The position numbers were made by a program, and so were the translations under genes. From Lingula anatina (taxonomy: Eukaryota > Brachiopoda > Lingulata > Lingulida > Lingulidae): 23,919 nucleotides of DNA. The notes under the pieces are model-generated. The model did not search any database. It was not told the DNA's origin and was given only the letters and a program-made list of their open reading frames with translations. This document shows, piece after piece, positions 8,959 through 19,783 of this stretch (position 1 is the first letter of the stretch; each line of letters begins with the position of its first letter). Location of the stretch: assembly GCF_001039355.2 (NCBI RefSeq), contig NW_019775192.1, positions 456,057-479,975 on the forward strand. Reading direction: 5' to 3'.

Positions 8959-8964
8959 CAATAG
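8959..8964 (+). repeat. Target-site duplication CAATAG, right copy
   Basis: Exact copy of 7913-7918 directly after the terminal CCATGGTA of the fold-back element. Confidence 0.85.
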
Positions 8965-10012
8965 CTTTGTCAATGTGTGGTTGTCTGTAAGTCCACACAA
9001 GACACTCCTGAGGGTGTATACCCATTCACAGCATACAGCAATTTCTAGGCTATATTGCTTGTGTAAACATGTCAGTCAACAAGTGAATTCTATTCTACAT
9101 GTACCCAGGTTACCAAGGCAGATATTTTGATAATCAGACGGAGAGGTGAAGGCTGTGCAGCCTGAGGTGCATTGCATTGTACTCATTCCACAAGAAATCT
9201 AAATTTTACCAGAAAGTCCGATGGTCTTACCATAATTACCAAAATTTCGCAGTACAATGTTACATCTGAGCATGCAACAGTTATCAAGTATATACTTTCA
9301 GAAATGATGTTCTTACTATTTGAAATTAGCATAAGGTTTAATATTTACATGTACTACGCTTTGTATTGTAAAAAATCATAAGCACAGCACGCTACTGGTA
9401 TATTTGGTTACACGAAATTTCCTCCCCCCCCCCCCTCTGAAGGTAATACTAATTGCTAGAAAACCTTGCATATTAACAAAAACTTTTACCAACCATGCCT
9501 TTTAAAGGTACTTTTCAAGAATAGTTATGTAATACCACTTTTAAACTTTCCAAGCCACAAGGCATGTCACTTGTTATCAGTATGCTTGCTAGAATCATGG
9601 CAACCCCAAAGCCACATCAATCTGGCATTTCACTCCTACACTTCCTCTCACTGACCTTTTATTTCACTGATGGTGGGTAAAATATAGATCTAGCTCATTC
9701 TAACATGCTATTGTTGCATTGAAGATTTCCCTTTCTGTGTCTGTGAGATTTAAATCTAATTAAATATAAAAAGAGATTGTAATCAAGTCTCTGTTTTAAT
9801 GAAGTTAAAAGTAACTAATTTTTTGTTATAACCAACCAGAATTTGGTATTTGGTTTTTAACATGGCCCCCTCTCTCTCCTGTAAAAATTCAACCAGAGCT
9901 TCCATAGGCACTTAACTTGAGATCCCATAAGTGTCTGTGTAAATAAACTTAAGATTACAAGAAAAGATAGCTGTACCACTCACACCCACTCTCACTTAGG
10001 GTAAAATTATAC
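8965..10012. other. No supported gene
   Basis: Unique-looking AT-rich DNA with a C-rich run at 9421-9435 and TACATGTA at 9096-9103 and 9346-9353. Open frames on the plus strand (8894-9130, 9172-9381, 9466-9654) lack splice or start support. Confidence 0.45.
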
Positions 10013-10179
10013 TTGGGAGAACAAGTGGCCTTGCTCACTGTTGGCAATGACTTTCATAGTTTCAGAACTCAAAGTGGAGCTATGGGACATATCCCTTGCC
10101 CTTAGCTTTACCAATACTTGTTCTTTTTCTGATTCAAATGTGCATGGTGAGGACCTGAAAATTTTGCTTCTTCTGTGAC
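10013..10179 (-). CDS. Weak candidate internal exon
   Basis: After an acceptor-like GATTTAG (AG at 10180-10181) the minus strand reads GHRRSKIFRSSPCTFESEK, then EQVLVKLRARDMSHSS and SETMKVIANSEQGHLF. It can leave at a GTATAA donor (10011-10012), just before the frame's own TAA. The translation is polar, serine- and lysine-rich and plausible for a linker or disordered region. No CpG is retained, which neither supports nor excludes coding. There is no family match I recognise. If real it would belong to the minus-strand gene ending near 1080. Confidence 0.22.
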
Positions 10180-12670
10180 CTAAATCTAGGTATCCCACCT
10201 CTGGAACTGCCTGTAATGCCTGTATGATACACCATAATCAACCATCCCATTGCAACATATTACAGCAATAAACATATAAACTCTCCCTTACAGATACAGT
10301 GGGGAATATTTGCCTACTTGATGTGAATTTCAAGCACATGCAGTTGTTATTTCAACCTTTGTTGAACCTCTTTCCTGTCATCAGCAACCAATTTGCTGCC
10401 TGGAGTAGTCCATTACTCTACAGAAACAATATCTCCAGGAACATTTCTGTACAGGTTTTTTCTTTCTTTCATTTCTCATTCTGCCTCAAGTAATTATGTG
10501 TTTATTGTTATAGTTATTTCAGTTCCCTGCTATTTCTCTGTTCTTTGAAAATTGCCATGCACTTTACTTGTACCCAATGATGGGCTTGGAAAAGGGAGAG
10601 AGAGAGAGAGAACAGAGAACAGAGAAAAGCATGTGCTGTCTCTTAACAATTAAGATAGCTCACAGAAAACAGGTCTCTTCTTTAACAATAATAAGCCTTC
10701 AATAGTTAAAACTATATAAATGAAATTGGTCCTTTACATCAGTGAATAATCACCCATGGCAGATACACTGAATTTGGTGAAAGCTCCATATGATCATGCA
10801 TCTTAGTCAATATATTATTGTGACACCTGATACTACATCCCTCGATTGCAATCCACTTACACAACTGTGATAGTGGAGCTCTTTATGATTTTGATTGAAA
10901 ACTGCCAGCTAGACCACACCCAAGTACAACAAGCAGTGGTTCTTGAACTGGCAAAGTCCAAACTAGGTACAAACAAGCCCAGATTTAGGTCAACCTAATA
11001 CACTGTGTTTTTCTCATTCCTGAAATGTCAATGGTTTATAAAACACATTCAGATCAAAATGTAGAAGTTCTATGCATGTATTATCTCAAGTACTGGCTCA
11101 TATCTCAAGTACTTACTTATAAGCAATTACTTAAAAAATGTTTTCTGTTTGCATAGAGTCAAAAATATCAATGATCAAATATGGGATATGCTGACATGTA
11201 TGTAATCTTAATAATAATATTTATTGAGCACTAAAACACTTTTAAATCCAATCACTTTTTCAAAGCCAAGCCTTCAAGAATACAACAGGCCAGGAAAAGG
11301 CAATAATCCACTTATCATCATGGTGGGGTGTTAAAAATATAAGCTAAAATAACATCAACAGTCATACTGAACATGTGCAAGGCAATCAGACTCACTTGTA
11401 CTTAATACTTCTATAATATTTCCTTTTCCTTCCTTCTTCACTTGTTTCCTTAAGTTTCCTATTCACTACTTTTCTAAACCTTTTTTTCTGTTTTAATTTC
11501 TTCTTATATCATCCTCTTTCAACATAGGCCTTTTTTGTTTTGATTTCTTGCTGTTTCATTCTGAACATTCTTATCTCTTGATAATTCAACATTTTTCATT
11601 TTTAATTTGTCTTTGCACAATTTCGTGATATTTTATTATAATAAATTAATATAGTCTTGTCTTTTCAATCCACTGCAGTTAAATGGTAGTAGAATGGCTA
11701 TCATGTATGTATGCAAACAAATTTTTATCTCAGTAAAGTATCATTATTTTAATTTCTCTATCCCTTCTCTCTCTCTCTCTCTCACTTTCGTATGAAGGGG
11801 ATAGATACAATGAACATGGATACAATTCATCTATTATTTGCCCGCATCCCTCAGATCCCCACCACATAATTAATCCAAGGAGATCATATACTGCTAATCT
11901 AAACATAAGCCAGATAATCCAGTTAACTTGGCTACTTCCCCCAGATTGGACCAATTAATTAGCAGTGGCCCACTAACCCCCAGCTGTTAGGTGAACAGGT
12001 GATGGCCAGGGTTTGACCAGATAACTGACCATCCTATCTCTATGTTAAGATAACTGGTCTTGGTGTAGACATATTAGATATATTTAACTGGAGTTATGCT
12101 TAAGTTTTTGTCAAAAAAAACTGAATGCTCTTTCAGTTTTATAAGACCTCAACTGGGTTGCATATCTTCTTCCTCCAATTTCCTACCCCATCCTTCATCA
12201 TACTGTAAAAAGCAATCAATATATTTTCAAATTTCTCCACCACCCACCACCCTTCTCAACCAACCTATCCATCAATGCTGCCATTTTTCTTGAGAGATAT
12301 TTGAAAACTCTGACTTTCCAATGGAAATATCCCAATGATGTTCTGAAACTTGCACTAGTGCCACAAATATTCACATAAAAACTTCGAATTTGGCAGCACA
12401 ACTAGGAACACAATTAATTCTAAATCCCAGGACCGTAAAGTTCTGCAGTCTGTACTTCTCATAATCATCATCATCATCATCATCATCATCATTATTATTG
12501 TGTTACAATATTATATCATTAAGAACATGATGAGTAACAGAGCTTTCATAATAAAAGGTAGACCTGACTTGATTCCTGAACTTATATCACTACAGGTTGT
12601 AGAACATTCTTGGTAGAGTAATAACGGCCAGCGCAGAGTAAAACGAAAGTTGAATTGATTTTTATACCAC
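10180..12670. other. Long stretch without genes, several microsatellites
   Basis: Contains (AG)n at 10594-10613, (CT)n at 11764-11784 and (ATC)n at 12463-12499. A CT-rich, T-rich tract spans about 11410-11600. Near 11210-11290 the words AATAATATTTATTGAGCACT and CTTTTTCAAAGCC look like the degraded end of a dispersed repeat. Open frames here are short and unsupported. Confidence 0.5.
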
Positions 12671-12762
12671 CTGGGGTTCAAAGAGACCATGTGCACACGG
12701 TCTCTCAATGGAAGATAAAGGGTACAAAACATCCAGGTCTGGCCATGTGCCCATAACATAAT
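12671..12762 (-). CDS. Weak candidate small exon
   Basis: A pyrimidine-rich stretch ending CTCACAAG (AG at 12763-12764) is followed on the minus strand by a frame reading IMLWAHGQTWMFCTLYLP and LRDRVHMVSLNP. It ends at a good donor, CCCAG|GTGGTA. The exon would be 92 bp. Its exit phase does not match the candidate exon at 10179, so at least one other exon would have to lie between them. Nothing in the sequence names a function. Confidence 0.2.
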
Positions 12763-13783
12763 CTTGTGAGATGTTGAAATGAAAAATAGTCTGCAAAGCG
12801 TGTTACATGAGATTCAATCAGAGGAACAATTACTGAGTACAATTCATACATTAACTACAGTAGGTGCGTTCCAAGTCCCCTGTGTAGGGTTACTGCTGGT
12901 TGCAGAATGTGCAAATCAAATGCACAGCATACTTGAATACTGGTACATGTAGTGATTTATTGTCATTAAAAACTAATACATGTACCACTGGCATTTGGAA
13001 AATACCGACCTACAGTACACGCCGTTCAAATTTGTTGGTTTCAAAAAATGAAATTAATCAAAGAACACCTGTGACCTATTTTTTTCTACGCACAATAAAC
13101 TTGCAAAAAAAAAAACTTGAGTACACGGATTCCAGTGATTGTTCCTTTTAAAGCACCTTGGTCGCTTTTTGACTATGTGAGTCTATGTGGTGACCAGGTC
13201 CTTTTAACGATCGTCAGTTTCGCCGGCAGAAACCTTTCTGATAGAACTTGGGAGTGAGAAGCACATTTGCTATGTTTAATCTTCCATCTGTGCGTGTGAT
13301 TAGTTTTCGGTAAACTTACCTAAAACAACAACCAGTAGGTGTAGAAATTCCATATTGGCCCACCCGATTTTCATCACTGGGCTACTCGTTTACCTTTTCC
13401 TTTGTGCGTCGCAAGTTCGGCAAGTGCCTGTTCCCTGATTCTCACTGAGCGTGTAAACGTAATGATACCAAATCACTGCAGAGGAGCTGTCGTCAAGGTA
13501 ACTGACAACACACACAGCACGGGCAAAGTACCTTGCTCCTAAATCCTTATTAGATTCTTATTAGGTTCAGATTCCTAGCGTAAGTCCCCTGTGCTTGCAA
13601 GTCCTCTAACCTATGTTCTGAGAATGGCGTGTACGTAGCACTGCTACTTACTACAAATGCCCCCGCCCTGCATCTATCCGACTTGAACTGCCTGTACGCC
13701 GTTTCGTCACATGGCAACGGCCAGATCAGATGTCATGTACAAATTCCCGCCACTCGCGGTTAAGTGTTTAATCTAGAATTCGT

Positions 13784-13842
13784 CTGATTGGTTAACATGC
13801 ATTTATACTGAAACAACATGATGTTAACTGAAGACGCTTGTC
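13784..13842 (+). promoter_or_regulatory. Possible core promoter: CCAAT box, TATA-like box, initiator
   Basis: CTGATTGGTT (13784-13793, an inverted CCAAT) is followed by TTTATA (13802-13807) and TCAGTG (13841-13846), which fits an initiator. The TATA-to-initiator distance is about 40 bases, longer than the usual 28-33, so the true start may be nearer 13832. An RFX-like half site, CATGGCAAC, lies upstream near 13710-13718. Confidence 0.3.
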
Positions 13843-13898
13843 AGTGAGTATTTTTACAGGAGCAGGGTCTTTAAGGTTTCTTTCCCGGATTTTAACAG
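13832..13898 (+). other. Possible untranslated first exon ending at a splice donor
   Basis: TTTTAACAG|GTGAGA at 13891-13904 is a strong donor. The short segment between the core promoter and this donor has no ATG-led frame of note, so it would be 5' UTR. TTTCTTTCCCGGATTTTAACAG also resembles an acceptor, so the same junction could be read as the start of an exon instead. Confidence 0.28.
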
Positions 13899-13904
13899 GT
13901 GAGA

Positions 13905-16900
13905 TTTTTTTCATGCATAGTAGAAAATGCTGCACATTTTCTTTGTTTGACATCTCTTTTTTCTCGCTTTCAACTTACGCACACCCTTGATGTAAGTTAA
14001 GCTCATGACTCAAATATTTGACGTTTTCATATCGCTTTTCATGACTTTTAATGTTGAAAACGCCTTGTTGTGGTTTCCGCAGTTGGACCTTGTTTACATT
14101 TAACCTTCAATGTAAAAACGTGGTTTATTCTAGGAGCGTGCCACCGCTTTTATGACGGCAAAAAGTTATGCTTATTGATTATTGCATTTTTTTCACTAAA
14201 TACTGCTACAAATAAGGTTTTGATTATAAAAAATCTTTTCAGGATATAGATGTGGTAATGGTGGTTAACCGCGTAATTGTATATTTTTTCCATCTAACGC
14301 ACTGTTACGACAAAATTCTTAATACAAGAAATAATTATTTCAACTTAACCGAACTCAAAAGGTACTTTTCTATACTTAAAACGCATTGCTTTTTCATTGA
14401 CAGTTCTTCAAAAGTCATATTTTAACAATTTTAGAAGAAAGTAGTTTTCTTTGGTCTCCTGGTAAATTTTATCAACCTGGTTGTATTGGCAAAATCATAA
14501 ACGAGTCGACACTATATATGCGTCATTTTTTGGAAAACCTGAAGAGAGGGAAGCCCAAGTAGGGACTTACGTTTTAAAGAAAAGAAAAAACAATCCAATA
14601 AATAAATAGATAAACAAGTAAATGAATACAGAGATCAAAATGAACAGTTACATGAAGAGACAGGCCAAGGTATTCACCCCGATTTATTTTCAAATTACGC
14701 CGAAAAAATATTTTTAATTTCTTCTGTAGGCGCTGTTCACTCGTGCAGTCTACCGTATTCGGATGGGGTCACGACCACCAGCGAAACACTAACTGTACAT
14801 TGTTTTTCACCAATGAGGCGTGTGTTTACTACGTCTCACGGGACAAGAGATAACCTGAAAAACTGGTTTACAAGAGAGAGAAAAAGAGGGAAAACATAAA
14901 AAGATGTTACGGATGTGGATATTATTGCCTTTCATGCCCCGGATTTGCCCAATTCAAATCTCATCACTTCCATATGTCTGGTAGGAGAGGTGAAAGTGCC
15001 AGCGTCAAGGGTGTGAAATGTTCCCATGTTTGCATTTTGTTTTTATCTCCGCGTTTCCAGTACGTGTCTTTTGCAAGATAACACTACACGTTAATTCTTT
15101 AACTTTTTTTCTTGAAGCAGACAAATGGAGGGCGGTGTTGTACAAGTTTACCGCAGACAGTTCATTTGAGTGATATATCCATCCAAGGCGTTTAGAAAAC
15201 AGGATATTTTCCCTTTTTATTGAACGTTTTCAGTGACTAAGTATTAACAACAATGACAATGTCAGCGGACTTGTCCCGAGCATATTTAAACTGATGAAAA
15301 TCAAAAATGGATTAAAAAGGTCCCTACATGACTTGATGTTTCCTCCTATTTTGCGCTCTGGGGCACTATAAGCCAATTATCAATTATCATTCTCTCTCTT
15401 TCTCTCATAACTCTCTTTCTTTTATTGTTATCATTTAATTAATTCATCTTTTCTTTTTTTTTGGGGGGGGGGGGGGTTGGTGGTTTAAGATACACGACTG
15501 GTAAGTCAATTGTATGGGAAAAGCGCCATCAAATGGAATAGATACGTTATGAATGGCGTCTGTCATCTGAAGTCATGAAATAGAAACCGTTCGCAATCTT
15601 CCCATTTTCTTTGCAGATAGTCTTTTCTTTTATCCCAAGGGTATATCTTATAGCCACTTGAGTCAATGAACATAATATCCCTGCTCAAAAATGACCTTTT
15701 TTACGCGAAATGAGAATCCAAAACCGTTCATTTATCTTTGGTCAAATAAAGAAAAGGTATGGACTTTCAATATTACAGTGTTGTTGCTACATTTTTTTTC
15801 TGAAAATTGTTGAGAACGCAAAGGATTTTCGCTGTCTGAACTTTTAACTAAGGAACATGTAACCGCATATTTTCTTTCTCTTTTAATAGCGTGTGAAGCG
15901 TTGAAAACTTACGTAGCAGAAGGGATATTACGAAGAGGGTTTATAGATGTATTCCCATTCTTTGGTCTTGCTTTTCTTCCCTGGGAATGATCAATGTTCA
16001 ATAAATGTTTTACCTGTGCAAAAATTACAATTAACAATTACGGACATGTTACCTTGTTGAACAATATGTTCTTTGTAACATTTCCGTCAATCCTCTGCAC
16101 TTGAAGCTTATTATTTGTGACGGCCGTGACGGTCTTAGGGGAAGAGGAGTACACTAAAGGACGCAAAGCTTACATCGTATAGGAAAACCCTAGAACTTCA
16201 CCGATGTCAATTAACCGGTTTGATTTAACAGTGTTGTTTAAACGATATGTAAAACAGAACGCGTACATAAGCGTTTTAGTCAATTGCAGGTACATGTATT
16301 AAGAAGCGTTGCAGACAAAGGGTACGTCCTTGAGATTTCAACGTGATAAAAAGTGAAGCACGACTTTGCCAGCTGGCTTCATCATCAATGAAAAATTTTA
16401 GTACTTACTGAACCTTTCAATTTGGCACTGCGGCTCTGCTTTTAGTACCGAAAATGTAAATTTGGAATGTAAATTTGGAAGTGAAAAAGACACGCCATAT
16501 AAATGGCTAGTGGGATTAATCAAGACAACAGAAATTTTGCCTACAGTTTTTTCAAGTCGGAAGATAAAACGATGCTTCAGTGTAAGGGCGCGGCAAAATG
16601 AGAAATCGTTCTGGGGCGATAACAAACTTTAATCTGACTTCTTATTGAATAATATCGGGGATAAAATGGGGATGCGATTCTTGAGGTGAGATGCATAGCT
16701 ACTTAAAGTACATTTTGGGAGGGAGGGAAGGAGCGAAAAAAACACAACAGAAAAGCGGCAAACAATACCTTTTAGCCTGACGTTTTTGTTTATTTACGCA
16801 GATGCTAGCGTCTCAAATGTGAAGAATTCTTTTATTTCCAGCTGGTTTTTTCGTCGTAAAATCTGGTCAATTTCAAAAGTGAATACAAAAGTGGCACTAT

Positions 16901-17244
16901 CGTACCTTCAGTAGTCAGTATTCATATATAACCTCATATATACACTGGCAGATCCGGTATGTTTTCTAGATTGGCTCCGTTTTACTTGCAAATACAATGT
17001 ATAAGACTACAGCTATTTTAATGTCTCATTACTGTGTTATAGTTTTTTGGGGGAGGGAGGGGGGTACCTCCACAGCTAGGGTTCTGTGAACGTGACGCAC
17101 TAACCTCCCTCCTCTAGAAACTGTTATACACGGTCGCATTCAACTCTCAAAGAAAATTCCGTGTTGATGGCTAACAAATTTTAGGATTTGGTGACGGTAT
17201 TAACTCTTAACACACGTTTTGTTTGGTTTCAGGGGGAGGGATCG
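13905..17244. other. Gene-free CpG-retaining DNA
   Basis: No coding exon could be supported. A CT-rich tract (about 15393-15470) ends in a T9-G14 switch at about 15454-15476. A G-rich tract GGGGGAGGGAGGGGGG lies at 17049-17064. TACATGTA is at 16291-16298. If the first exon at 13832-13898 is real, this is probably its first intron. Confidence 0.4.
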
Positions 17245-17382
17245 GTGGGTTTAAACGAACCACCCTTTTGGACAGAAAAAAGTTTGCTCTGGATAATATT
17301 TGACCTATGTACACAGAGCTTTCATGGTATAAGGTCCACTTTTTTTTAGAAAAAGACCCCCCCCCCCTTGAAACTGCTGGCT
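17245..17382 (+). repeat. Dispersed repeat family, copy B
   Basis: Matches copy A (7697-7852) in order: GGGTTTAAACGAACCACCC, then GATAATATTTGACC, then AGAAAAAGACCCC and TTGAAACTGCTGGCT. The C-run is expanded to eleven bases relative to copy A. It carries no coding sequence. Confidence 0.5.
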
Positions 17383-17913
17383 TTGGGCCTGTAATGCTCA
17401 ATAAAGTTATAGCATGAAGCAGACACTTCACGGCAATCAACCTGTGTACCTCCTGGATTAAGTCTAAACACGGGATATGTCAGAGCGGTGCTGAATGCAG
17501 CCCAGGTTCACCGTATGTCCCAGATACTCCGTAGATCTCCGTACAGTTGTGAACAGCATTCCTGTTAACTTGCTAAGCCTGGTCAGTTTACAAAAATGTC
17601 TCAAGTTAATAAAAACACAGATAGTTCTGTCTATAATGGACATCATTCCCAGCTGGGTGTCTGGTCAGTTTTCACATTCACTCCATTCCAGGACCCTTCT
17701 GCGTCTCAAGTCTTCAGCTGTTATACAGTCAAGTCTTTAAAAGATATCTTTTGCAGGGGAGAGAAGTAATACAGACTGCATACCTGTGGTTTTAGATTTC
17801 TTTTTCTAATGAAGCTCTGATAAAACAGAGGCTTTTAAAAGTTTGGTTACTTACTCATCCCTTCTTGCAACTGCATGACCAATATTCAGAAATGGTCAGT
17901 TTTGAGGCACTCA
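17383..17913. other. Unique-looking DNA, no confident gene
   Basis: The segment 17460-17650 keeps several CpGs and is open on both strands. The minus strand contains LTGMLFTTVRRSTEYLG and a possible CATACG|GTGAAC donor. I could not decide between a small exon and chance, so no gene is called. Confidence 0.3.
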
Positions 17914-17961
17914 AAGTGTTCACAAATACACTTATTTAAGTGTTCACAAAATCACTTAGGG
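17914..17961. repeat. 24-bp tandem duplication with CACTT/AAGTG cores
   Basis: Units 17914-17937 and 17938-17961 both start AAGTGTTCACAAA. Together they contain TTAAGTG (17936-17942) and two CACTTA words (17929-17934, 17953-17958), and CACTTAA recurs at 18067-18073. NK2-class homeodomain proteins are known to bind TNAAGTG. Confidence 0.6.
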
Positions 17962-18730
17962 GAAAAAGGAGAAGAATAATAGGATGAAGAAAAAAGTCAC
18001 TTCTAATATCAGCAATAAAAACTGTAATCACATTAGGCCCAGTCCCCAATGATATCACTAAATGAACACTTAAATTTTGATTGAGCAAGCAAGACACACA
18101 GGAAGTTGTTTATGGAGTTATGCTACAAAGGAATGGTATGATTGTAATTATGCCCATTGAACATATGTATAAAATATGATTCAGGGATTTTTGTGTGGTA
18201 TTTGCTGCTTTTACTAAAAGGCAGCAGCATACACTGGCTGGCAGAGAATTTTGATAAGTGCATGGTGGGAGGAAGACACCCCGAGTTTCAGGGAGCACTT
18301 GAAACCTGCCCTCTCTGCTGCATGCAGGCTTGTAGGCAGTGATTTCTAAAAGGGGGGAGGGGATCTGCAGAATTATTTAGATAGTATTTATCAATTTTGG
18401 TTAAAGATTTGCTTGATTTGATGGAAGGGAAGGAAGCAGAAATTTGCTGGAATTAAAAACGTTTAAAGAAGCCATGCAGATGGAGGGTGTTTGCCCCCAA
18501 GATGCACCTATGACTTAGGCACTTACAAAAGCCCACACAGCAGAACATGCTCAATCCTCTTAAAAAGACAAAATATATTTCTTGCACCTAATATTTATGA
18601 TCTTAATGGTTATTTTCAACTTCGATCAATTAAAATTGTATATGTGGAACGAGGATATAGATATGGAATAATGGATATCATTGCGGAACAAAATCACTAA
18701 TAACATTAAAGCTTTTTATTAAATCTCTCA
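17962..18730. other. No supported gene
   Basis: AT-rich and CpG-poor. The open frame at 18491-18700 (plus) has no splice or start support. A small purine-rich G tract lies at 18350-18361. Confidence 0.45.
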
Positions 18731-18766
18731 GTCACATCTGTTGAATCAATCAATAAGATGTGACAG
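18731..18766. promoter_or_regulatory. Hairpin carrying Pbx-Hox-type and Meis/Prep-type sites
   Basis: GTCACATCT (18731-18739) pairs exactly with AGATGTGAC (18756-18764) around a 16-base loop. The loop holds ATCAATCA (18745-18752), whose complement TGATTGAT is a known Pbx-Hox composite site of the anterior (labial/Hox1) type. TGACAG (18761-18766), a Meis/Prep site, lies 8 bases beyond. This pairing is the one described in Hox-regulated enhancers. That it is an enhancer here is inference. Confidence 0.35.
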
Positions 18767-19003
18767 GGTGAAAAAATCTTCAGCTAAAACCAGATGTCAA
18801 GCACATTCTTCTAGTGGTCAATCTAGGAGCAAGGCAATAAGACCAGCTGGTCGCCATGGTGATTTCCTGACCCTCAGATTGACCTTTTATACAGAGAGAC
18901 AAATGATATCAAGATGATGACCAGAGGTCAAATGGGAAAGAATATGATCCATTGTGTGTACTGTGTTTGTTGACACATCATGTGTTTGGACATCAATGTC
19001 TTT

Positions 19004-19142
19004 CTGTCTGTCTGTCTGTCTGTCTGTTTGTGTGCCTGTCTGTTGTCCATTTGTGGGCTGGTATGTTTCAACGTCTCCCTGCCTGTCTGCCCATCTATCT
19101 GTCTGTTTGGGTCTGTCTGTATGTCTGTCCATCTGTCTGTCA
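19004..19142 (+). repeat. Degenerate (CTGT)n microsatellite
   Basis: A pure run of TCTG units opens the tract. It then decays into interrupted CTGTCTGT words with an embedded non-repetitive piece at about 19040-19080. Long cysteine/valine-rich frames in all phases here are artefacts of the repeat. Confidence 0.9.
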
Positions 19143-19199
19143 GTCCCTGGACTACAAAGAGAAAAACTTTAGCCCATCATAAAAAGCTCTCAGTCACAG

Positions 19200-19783
19200 T
19201 TTAACCCCATCTTAATGACATGAAATAATGAGCCAATTAGGGAGAGAGGTCAGTATAATATGTATGGTGGTAGCAAGCAGTGTCCAGCTGCTTCTGATTC
19301 CAATCCAAACAGTAATGTAATGCACACAAGTGGACTGAGCTGGACACACCCCAGGAAGCCATTAGTTCAGGAACGCTAGCCTTAGAGGCCGTGGCTTGGA
19401 TAGAGAATTAACTTGTTAAGGTGGATCAGTATGTTAAGATCCTCTCCTTTACCTGATTAGATAATGCAGGAATAAATGTTGTAATGTTATGAGATGATGC
19501 TGTCACGTCTAAAATACATCAAGTGCCGATTTGAGCTGATGACATAAAAGTAACATTTATTGTAGTGAAAATTATGTTTTAGATTTCACTTACATCTTCC
19601 TCACCTGAAAAGCTGTCAACATGCATTTAAGGCCTATTAAATCACAACCATAAGTGCTACAATATGGTGCCAGAGAATCTTTTTGAAAGTCTTACTCCTG
19701 AATTTATCAGTAAAGAAGCAAAATTATGTCTTTGTTTGATGGATTAGGTGCTCATATCTTATAAACAAAACAAAAAAATCAAA
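19200..19783. other. Non-repetitive, possibly regulatory DNA
   Basis: The segment 19200-19480 is free of low-complexity runs. It contains homeodomain-type cores such as TTAATGAC and CCAATTAG near 19211-19240. It has no open frame of interest. It reads like conserved noncoding DNA, but conservation cannot be judged from one sequence. Confidence 0.3.

Larger units (their letters stand above)
12600..17720. promoter_or_regulatory. CpG-retaining domain of about 5 kb
   Basis: CpG dinucleotides are common throughout this span and rare on both sides. I counted 41 in 13141-14160 against 4 in 5581-6600. Such domains are known to mark unmethylated promoter and regulatory DNA in animals whose remaining genome is methylated. 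The densest part, 13200-13800, lies just upstream of a promoter-like arrangement at 13784-13898. Confidence 0.6.

Noticed and set aside
13841-13860. Tiny intron between GTGAGTA and TTTTTACAG in the candidate first exon
   Set aside because: It would be about 16 bases long, far below the size the spliceosome can remove.
17049-17064. G-quadruplex in GGGGGAGGGAGGGGGG
   Set aside because: Only three separated G-runs are present, so a classic four-run three-layer quadruplex is not supported.
18887-19204. Overlapping frames rich in C/V/S or T/D/Q
   Set aside because: They are translations of the CTGT microsatellite in different phases.
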